NCBI GenBank assembly: GCA_948844705.1
Contig: CAQNVT010000047.1
Span: forward strand, 1 to 12,188
Source of the DNA: an uncultured Dorea sp.
GTDB taxonomy: Bacteria > Bacillota > Clostridia > Lachnospirales > Lachnospiraceae
Length of the DNA stretch: 12,188 nucleotides
Reading direction: 5' to 3'
Positions 7,173 to 12,188 of the stretch are shown here, piece by piece (within the stretch, counting starts at the first letter, position 1; every line of letters begins with the position of its first letter). Position numbers and translations under genes: made by a program. Under the pieces are notes generated by a model. The model was not told the DNA's origin. It saw only the letters and a program-made list of their open reading frames with translations, and did not search any database.

Positions 7173-7772
7173 CTACATCGATAGGGTAAGTATGATCTTT
7201 TTTATATTTTCCTCCAGCTTTCTTTCCTTTTGCTCCACCGCGGTAATATTATTCATTCCCTCCGCCCTTGCAAGAAATGCCTTGTAATCGTGAAATATTT
7301 TCACGGTCATCTTCTCATACCCGTTTTTTTCCAGCATTTCCCTGATATATCCGGCACATTTCGCCTCGTCGACGCGGTCGCTCTGCGCATACCCGCATAT
7401 GGTGTGTCCGCAAAAAAACATTACCGATACGGGCATCACCTTCTCCGGGCTGGTCAGGATAAGATCATAGGCCCTCGGAGGAAGCGGCGCCTTTTTCTCA
7501 AGCTCCTTATAAATGTCCGATGAAACGCTTCCGTACGGCGCCATTGTAATAAATTCCACAAGCATCTTGGAAGCCGGAAGACATCCCACGACCGCAATGA
7601 CCGTGAAAAGATTCAGCCTCGAGCCCGTCTGCATATATCCAAGAACCAGAAGCGCGATTACAACCGCAAACTCCACGATCGCTCCGAGCAGATATCTTAT
7701 CTTCCGCACTCTTATATAGCCGGGCCTTCCCTTTTGCATCTTTGCCATACTGTTAATAATCTCCCTGTTCAT
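7173..7772 (-). CDS. Unrecognised small membrane protein with two transmembrane helices
   Basis: I do not recognise a named family. The 199-residue protein has a short basic N-terminus (KMQKGRPGYIRVRKIRY), then two hydrophobic stretches at about 28-46 and 54-76. A mainly hydrophilic C-terminal domain of about 120 residues follows and, by the positive-inside rule, should face the cytoplasm. That domain contains MFFCGHTICGYAQ (118-130) with two cysteines, another Cys at 139, and a charged C-terminal helix. The start is uncertain. ATG at 7772 overlaps the SDR gene by 20 bases and has only a weak purine run upstream. The ATG at 7748 (MAKMQKGRPG...) lies just after the SDR stop with AGGGAG 12 bases upstream and is a fair alternative. 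Its position in an RNA-modification operon does not by itself indicate a function. Confidence 0.8.
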   Translation of the reverse strand: MNREIINSMAKMQKGRPGYIRVRKIRYLLGAIVEFAVVIALLVLGYMQTGSRLNLFTVIAVVGCLPASKMLVEFITMAPYGSVSSDIYKELEKKAPLPPRAYDLILTSPEKVMPVSVMFFCGHTICGYAQSDRVDEAKCAGYIREMLEKNGYEKMTVKIFHDYKAFLARAEGMNNITAVEQKERKLEENIKKIILTLSM

Positions 7773-8523
7773 TTATCTTTCGCATGATCTGCGTAAGAAG
7801 GCCGTCCGGCAAAAGCTTTGCCAGAAGCCTTGCCGCCTTCATCTTCCCGCCGTAAACCGATACCTCTCTGCCGGACACTGCATCAAGAAGCGCCTGCCTT
7901 ACAACTGCCTCCGGGCGCACACGCAGAGACTTTTTCATACTTCCTGCCGCTCCGCCCGCATGGTCAAAAAATTCCGTATCTACCGGTCCGGGGCAGACTG
8001 CCGTCACGAAGATCCCCTTTTCCTTAAGCTCGGCCGCAAGCCCCCTGGAGAAGCTGTATACATAGGACTTGGAAGCGGCATATACCGCAAATCCCGGCTG
8101 CGGTGCAAACGCTGCCGCAGACGCGATCTGAAGGAGCCGGCTCCCCCTCGACATATAAGGAAGACACAGACAGGTGAGCTTTGTCAGTGCGCGGATATTT
8201 ACATCCACCATATCGAGCTGCTCCTCTGTGTTAAGAGACATACACTCCCCCACCTTTCCGAAGCCGGCGGCGTTCACCAGCATACGGATATCCGGCGCAA
8301 GCCGCTTAAGCTCTCGCTCCAGCCGCATATAGATATAGTCCCTTTTTAAATCGCTGTCAAATATGCGGACCGGCAGAGAAAGCTCCTTTTTAAGCTTTGT
8401 CAGTCGGTCTGTCCGTCTGGCGATCACCCACAGCTCGTCCAGATTCTTATAAAGCCTCGGAATCTGCTTTGCGAATTCCTCCCCTAATCCTGATGATGCT
8501 CCTGTTACAATTGCAATCTTCAT
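7753..8523 (-). CDS. Short-chain dehydrogenase/reductase (SDR)
   Basis: This is a cytoplasmic NAD(P)-dependent oxidoreductase of the classical SDR type; the substrate cannot be inferred. The 256-residue protein has the cofactor loop TGASSGLG (7-14), NAAG at 84-87, the catalytic Ser135 in QIASAAAF, and the Y148-x-x-x-K152 pair in YAASK. PGPVDTEF at 178-185 follows, as in the family. The arginines just after the second strand (IARRTDR, 35-41) hint at NADP preference, which is an inference. AGGGGG lies 7 bases before the ATG. The gene starts 11 bases after the YgiQ stop and ends inside the next gene if that gene uses its first ATG. Confidence 0.92.
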   Translation of the reverse strand: MKIAIVTGASSGLGEEFAKQIPRLYKNLDELWVIARRTDRLTKLKKELSLPVRIFDSDLKRDYIYMRLERELKRLAPDIRMLVNAAGFGKVGECMSLNTEEQLDMVDVNIRALTKLTCLCLPYMSRGSRLLQIASAAAFAPQPGFAVYAASKSYVYSFSRGLAAELKEKGIFVTAVCPGPVDTEFFDHAGGAAGSMKKSLRVRPEAVVRQALLDAVSGREVSVYGGKMKAARLLAKLLPDGLLTQIMRKINEQGDY

Positions 8524-8534
8524 ACTGGTACCCC

Positions 8535-10424
8535 CTATCTTTTCTTTTTATGTACATTTCGAATCGTTTTCTTTTTCTTTTGCGTCCCCGGTTTTGATCT
8601 TCCGGGATCCTCCGGCCGCTTTTCCTTTCCCGGACGGATCAGGCAATGCTTTTCATAGCCCACAAGATCCATCCGGCCGCCCTTCTTAAGCGCCTCGTAA
8701 ACCAGCTCATAGTTTTTCGGATCCCGGTACTGTATCAGCGCCCGCTGCATCGCCTTTTCATGCGGGCTTTTCGGCACATAGACCGGCGACATATCCCTCG
8801 GATCCACTCCGGTATAATACATGCAGGTAGACAAGGTGGACGGCGTAGGGTAAAAATCCTGCACCTGCTCCGGCATATACCCCAGATCGCGGACATACTC
8901 CGCAAGCTCAATCGCCTCCTTAAGAGAAGAGCCCGGATGGGACGACATAAGATACGGCACCAGATACTGCTCCTTATGAAGCTCACGGTTGATCCTCTCA
9001 TACCGCTCCTTAAAGATCTGATACACCTGATTCTCAGGCTTTCCCATCCTTGCGAGCACCTTATCCGACACATGCTCCGGCGCCACCTTGAGCTGACCGC
9101 TCACATGATACTCACATAATTCTCTTAAAAATGTATCCTCCGGATCGGCCAGAACATAGTCAAACCGGATACCCGAACGGATAAATACCTTCTTTACCCC
9201 GGGAAGACTCCGAAGCTTCCGAAGCAGCTCCACATAATCCTTATGATCCGCCCTGAGATTCCCGCAGGGCTTCGGAAACAGACACTGCCTGTTACTGCAT
9301 GCCCCTCTCCTTAGCTGCATCTCGCAGGCCGGATGACGGAAATTGGCCGTCGGACCGCCCACATCATGGATATATCCTTTAAAGTCTTTATCATACACCA
9401 TCTTTTTAGCTTCGGCAAGCAGGGAGTCATGGCTTCTCGCCTGCACGATCCTCCCCTGATGGAAGGTAAGGGCGCAAAAAGAACAGTTCCCGAAGCACCC
9501 TCTGTTACTGATCAGGCTGAACCGAACCTCACCGGCCGCCGGCACCCCGCCTGACGCCAGATAGGACGGATGGCAGGTCCGCATATACGGATATCCGTAA
9601 ACCTCGTCCATCTCCTCTTCAGAAAGCGGCTTCTGGGGAGGATTCTGCACCACATACAAATGCTCTCCGTAAGGCTCTATAAGACATTTTCCCGAAAATG
9701 CATCCGTGTTGCAATACTGTATATAAAAGCTTTTTGCATAATTTTTCTTATCTTCATTTAACTCCTCATAGGACGGAAGCAGCACCCCGTCATACACCTG
9801 ATCAGGACTTTTTGTCCGGAATACGGTCCCCGCTATGAATGTAATATCCTTAATATCGATTCCGGCATCCAGGGCCTCCGCAAGCTCCACGATGGACCGC
9901 TCGCCCATCCCATAGGAAATGATATCTGCCCCGGAATCCAAAAGCACCGAGCGCTTAAGCCTGTCCGACCAGTAATCATAGTGGGCAAGCCTCCTTAAGC
10001 TTGCTTCGATTCCTCCCAGTATGACCGGTGTTTTTTTATAGACTCTCCGGATCAGGTTTCCGTACACGCACACCGCATAATCCGGCCGTTTTCCCGTCAC
10101 GCCTCCCGGGGTAAATGCATCCGTGCGCCTGCGCTTTTTTGACACGGAATAATGATTCACCATAGAATCCATATTCCCGGCAGACACTAAAAATGCAAGC
10201 CTCGGCTCTCCGAATTCCGTGATACTGTTTTCGTCCCTCCAGTCCGGCTGGGCGATGATGCCGACCTTGTATCCATGTGCCTCCAGGACCCTTGTAATGA
10301 CCGCCGGACCAAAGGACGGATGATCCACATAAGCATCCCCCGACACATAGACAAAATCCATCTGCCTGTAGCCTCTGTCCTCCATATCCTGCCTGCACAC
10401 CGGTAAGAACCCTTCTGCCATCAT
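8535..10424 (-). CDS. YgiQ-family radical SAM protein
   Basis: This 629-residue protein belongs to the widespread YgiQ family, whose reaction is not established to my knowledge. The N-terminal region has FVYVSGDAYVDHPSFG (24-39) and a cobalamin-domain-like fold signature. The radical SAM motif is C310-x3-C314-x2-C317 in SNRGCFGNCSFCALTFHQGR. A second cysteine group (C367, C376, C381, C387) may bind another metal or iron-sulfur cluster. Further family segments are KVAPEHVSDKVL at 446-457 and DFYPTPSTLSTCMYYTG at 523-539. The last 30 or so residues are strongly basic (KKKKTIRNVHKKKR). The ATG forms an ATGA overlap with the HAD gene. A second ATG follows immediately and fits the GAGG ribosome binding site better (7 bases rather than 4). 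Confidence 0.95.
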   Translation of the reverse strand: MMAEGFLPVCRQDMEDRGYRQMDFVYVSGDAYVDHPSFGPAVITRVLEAHGYKVGIIAQPDWRDENSITEFGEPRLAFLVSAGNMDSMVNHYSVSKKRRRTDAFTPGGVTGKRPDYAVCVYGNLIRRVYKKTPVILGGIEASLRRLAHYDYWSDRLKRSVLLDSGADIISYGMGERSIVELAEALDAGIDIKDITFIAGTVFRTKSPDQVYDGVLLPSYEELNEDKKNYAKSFYIQYCNTDAFSGKCLIEPYGEHLYVVQNPPQKPLSEEEMDEVYGYPYMRTCHPSYLASGGVPAAGEVRFSLISNRGCFGNCSFCALTFHQGRIVQARSHDSLLAEAKKMVYDKDFKGYIHDVGGPTANFRHPACEMQLRRGACSNRQCLFPKPCGNLRADHKDYVELLRKLRSLPGVKKVFIRSGIRFDYVLADPEDTFLRELCEYHVSGQLKVAPEHVSDKVLARMGKPENQVYQIFKERYERINRELHKEQYLVPYLMSSHPGSSLKEAIELAEYVRDLGYMPEQVQDFYPTPSTLSTCMYYTGVDPRDMSPVYVPKSPHEKAMQRALIQYRDPKNYELVYEALKKGGRMDLVGYEKHCLIRPGKEKRPEDPGRSKPGTQKKKKTIRNVHKKKR

Positions 10425-11098
10425 AGCACCTCGTAAGTTTCTTTTTCTATATCGTCATAATCCTGTATGTAATAGTCTGCAAGCCTTCTCTTTTTGTCTC
10501 TGAGAGAAGCGGAAAACTCGTCCTCCACCGCGCACACGCGCATGCCTGCACTCTTTCCCGCCATAATCCCGGCAGGCACGTCCTCGAACACCAGGCAGCG
10601 CGCAGGATTGGCCTTAAGCTCACCGGCCGCCAAAAGATACACATCCGGCGCGGGCTTTCCGGCCCCCGCCTCCTCGGAGGTTTTCACCGCATCAAACAAA
10701 TGGGTGATTCCGAGAGCCTTAAGCGTATCATCCACAAGCCCGCGGGAGTTGCTTGTCGCGATCCCGGTCTTCACACCGTTCCTCCTGACAGTCTCGATGA
10801 ATTCCCTCACTCCCTTTTTAAGCGGAACCTCGTGCATGTATTTATCATGCGCCATCTCATGCCACTCCTCCATGATCTCCTCCACCGTGACCGGAAGCTC
10901 CGGAAACATCCTGTGATAATACTGAGCGACCTCAAGATAGCTCATTCCCTCCATATCCTCATGAAAATTTTCCGGCTCCGTCAGATGATATTTTTCCAGA
11001 TACTCCTCATCCACCCGAACCCATATCCACATGGAATCTACCAGTGTTCCATCCATGTCAAATATCACTGCATCTATATCCCTTAGCATCTCTGTCAT
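10421..11098 (-). CDS. HAD-superfamily phosphatase, beta-phosphoglucomutase-like
   Basis: This is a cytoplasmic phosphate-transfer enzyme of HAD subfamily I; the substrate is unknown. The 225-residue protein shows all four HAD motifs: DMDGTLVDS (D14 nucleophile, D16 acid/base), TSNS with S116, K148 in GAGKPAPDVY, and E172-D173 in FEDVPAGIMAG. A helical cap of roughly 65 residues lies between motifs I and II. The gene is joined by ATGA overlaps both to the RsuA-type gene before it and to the YgiQ gene after it, implying coupled translation. Sugar phosphates or nucleotides are common substrates in this group, but nothing here decides between them. Confidence 0.92.
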   Translation of the reverse strand: MTEMLRDIDAVIFDMDGTLVDSMWIWVRVDEEYLEKYHLTEPENFHEDMEGMSYLEVAQYYHRMFPELPVTVEEIMEEWHEMAHDKYMHEVPLKKGVREFIETVRRNGVKTGIATSNSRGLVDDTLKALGITHLFDAVKTSEEAGAGKPAPDVYLLAAGELKANPARCLVFEDVPAGIMAGKSAGMRVCAVEDEFSASLRDKKRRLADYYIQDYDDIEKETYEVL

Positions 11099-11805
11099 AA
11101 TCCCTTTATCTCCTCCTCTGTAAGCCGGCGGTACTGCCCGGGAAGGAGCGTCTCATCCAGGACAAGCTTTCCCATGCGCTCTCGTTTCAGGTACATGACC
11201 TCCTTGCCCACGCTCTCAAACATCCGCTTGACCTGATGATATTTTCCCTCCTGAATCGTAAGGCGGATCTCCGACACCTCCGCACTTCTTATGATCTCAA
11301 GCTTTGCGGGAAGCGTCCGCTCCTCCTTCTCCCCGGTTCCGATATCTACGCCGGCCTTAAAATGCCGTATATCCTCATCTCCTATGATTCCCTTCACCCT
11401 CGCATAATAAACCTTATCCACATGCTTTTTCGGTGAAAGCAGCCTGTGGGCCAGCGCTCCGTCATTTGTAATAAGAAGAAGTCCCTCCGTATCCTTATCA
11501 AGCCTCCCGGCCGGAAACAGATCCGTTCTCCGGGTGCCCTCTATCAGATCGACAACCGTCCGGTCGCGCGGATCCTCCGTTGCCGATACGACTCCTGCCG
11601 GCTTATTGAGCATATAGTACTCATACTCCCTGTACTCTACGCTTTCTCCGTCAAATGCCACGCATACCTTTCCTGTATCCACCTTCGTCTCCGCCTTTTT
11701 CACAGGCAGGCCGTCTATCGTAACCCGCCCCTGGCGGATATATTTTTTCACTTCCTGTCTTGTTCCGATTCCCATATCGGCAAGATATTTATCCAATCTG
11801 ATCAT
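11095..11805 (-). CDS. RsuA-family small-subunit rRNA pseudouridine synthase
   Basis: Members of this family make pseudouridine in rRNA; the single-domain size and S4 head point to the RsuA type acting on 16S rRNA. The 236-residue protein starts with an S4 RNA-binding domain (MIRLDKYLADMGIGTRQEVKK). The catalytic motif is GRLDKDTEGLLLITNDG at 100-116, with D103. EGKYHQVKRMFESVGKEV at 186-203 is the third family signature. GGAGG lies 5 bases before the ATG, inside the end of the RsmF fragment. Start and stop both form ATGA overlaps with neighbours. An RluB/RluE-type activity on 23S rRNA cannot be excluded from sequence alone. Confidence 0.94.
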   Translation of the reverse strand: MIRLDKYLADMGIGTRQEVKKYIRQGRVTIDGLPVKKAETKVDTGKVCVAFDGESVEYREYEYYMLNKPAGVVSATEDPRDRTVVDLIEGTRRTDLFPAGRLDKDTEGLLLITNDGALAHRLLSPKKHVDKVYYARVKGIIGDEDIRHFKAGVDIGTGEKEERTLPAKLEIIRSAEVSEIRLTIQEGKYHQVKRMFESVGKEVMYLKRERMGKLVLDETLLPGQYRRLTEEEIKGL

Positions 11806-12152
11806 GCAAGCCTCCAGCCGGGGAGATATTTGTTCTTAAGCGTGCCGCCTCCAAGCTTTCCCCAGCCCAGCGGGAATCCGTCCACGCATACGAGATACCA
11901 GCCCTTTTCCTTCAAGGACACCTGGTCGGATACCTCCAGCGTCTCCCCCTTAAGATACCGCATTACCCGCCCGTCACTTACCGGCAGGTCAAGCACCTTA
12001 CGGTACTCCTCCTTCTTAAGCGACATGGCAAGAGCCTGGCTCGGTTCAAAACGGTTTTTCTTAAGCTCGCCCATCAGAAGACCCGTCCGTAAGAAACGGA
12101 TCCCCCGCATGTCCGGAAGCCCCTCCGGCATATAATAGATCCGTCCGCCGGA
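11802..12152 (-). pseudogene. C-terminal fragment of an RsmF-like (NOL1/NOP2/Sun) rRNA methyltransferase
   Basis: About 116 codons match the C-terminal RNA-binding part of RsmF/RsmB-type m5C rRNA methyltransferases: RIYYMPEGLPDMRGIRFLRTG, then ELKKNRFEPSQALA, GWYLVCVDGFPLGWGK and LKNKYLPGW. The catalytic SAM-binding domain, usually about 300 residues upstream, is missing. The frame stays open only to about 12152, where TGA (12155-12153) interrupts it, and the residues beyond do not look like the family. An ATG at 12131 could begin a 109-residue piece, but it lies within the conserved MPEGLPD segment and is not a natural start. The gene overlaps the next by ATGA, so the downstream end is the native operon arrangement. 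It is either a truncated gene or an assembly misjoin at about 12150. Confidence 0.8.
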
Positions 12153-12154
12153 TC
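12138..12154. repeat. Inverted repeat at the RsmF break point
   Basis: GATCCG (12138-12143) and CGGATC (12149-12154) are perfect inverted copies with a 5-base spacer. They span the point where the RsmF frame is lost. Each arm contains GATC. This may be chance, or may mark where two sequences were joined. Confidence 0.3.
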
Positions 12155-12188
12155 AGTCGAGCAGGTTGTTGCGTTCTATGTCCTTGAA
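12153..12188 (-). CDS. Tail end of an unidentified reading frame at the window edge
   Basis: From the window edge the minus strand reads FKDIERNNLLD and then TGA (12155-12153). Eleven codons are too few to identify a family, and nothing in RsmF corresponds to them. It is placed immediately before the surviving RsmF sequence, so it would be the 3' end of a different gene abutting the break. It could equally be meaningless sequence. Confidence 0.25.
   Translation of the reverse strand, partial: FKDIERNNLLD

Noticed and set aside
8646..9119. Plus-strand frame of 157 residues opposite the YgiQ gene
   Set aside because: It is antisense to conserved YgiQ sequence and rich in Arg/His/Leu, as expected of a shadow frame.
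1..12188. A hidden defence system or mobile element
   Set aside because: Apart from the DUF4143 remnant, every gene belongs to histidine synthesis, RNA modification, recombination or general metabolism; there are no transposase, integrase, toxin-antitoxin or CRISPR signatures.

Overview
The window looks like a chromosomal segment of a Gram-positive Clostridia, most likely Lachnospiraceae. The evidence is a RecU-type Holliday junction resolvase, a short-form HisG paired with HisZ, strong AGGAGG-type ribosome binding sites, and closely packed same-strand genes. I cannot name a genus from the sequence. Almost all coding is on the minus strand, so transcription runs from high to low coordinates. 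There are no tRNA or rRNA genes, CRISPR array, complete mobile element, or gene-free stretch over 300 bases.

Right to centre (12188 down to 5643): a tightly packed set of RNA-modification and housekeeping genes. It begins with a truncated C-terminal piece of an RsmF/NOL1-NOP2-Sun rRNA methyltransferase. Next come an RsuA-type 16S pseudouridine synthase, a HAD phosphatase, a YgiQ-family radical SAM protein, a short-chain dehydrogenase, an unrecognised two-helix membrane protein, an RluA/C/D-type pseudouridine synthase and recU. Three successive junctions are 4-base ATGA stop/start overlaps and the other gaps are 11 bases or less or overlapping, so this reads as one transcription unit.

Centre to left (5646 down to 434): a histidine biosynthesis operon in the order hisZ, hisG, hisD, hisB, hisI-hisE. 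It starts from a perfect consensus sigma-A promoter (TTGACA, 17 bases, TATAAT) whose -35 box contains the recU stop codon. HisZ and short HisG form the two-part ATP phosphoribosyltransferase (step 1). The last gene supplies steps 2 and 3 (HisE, HisI), hisB the dehydratase and hisD the final dehydrogenase. hisH, hisA, hisF, hisC and histidinol phosphatase are not here and would have to lie elsewhere. The last gene carries an extra N-terminal HisA/HisF-like barrel that has lost both catalytic aspartates. This is the most interesting protein feature of the window. A strong 9-bp hairpin overlaps the end of the operon.

Edges: both ends look broken. At the left, a plus-strand DUF4143 ATPase C-terminal fragment begins abruptly after about 80 GC-rich bases of unrecognised sequence. 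At the right, the RsmF frame is interrupted by a stop codon, beyond which lies the tail of a different-looking reading frame. These may be rearrangement scars or assembly joins. I found no convincing new multi-gene system; the rest is mostly well-known housekeeping biology.
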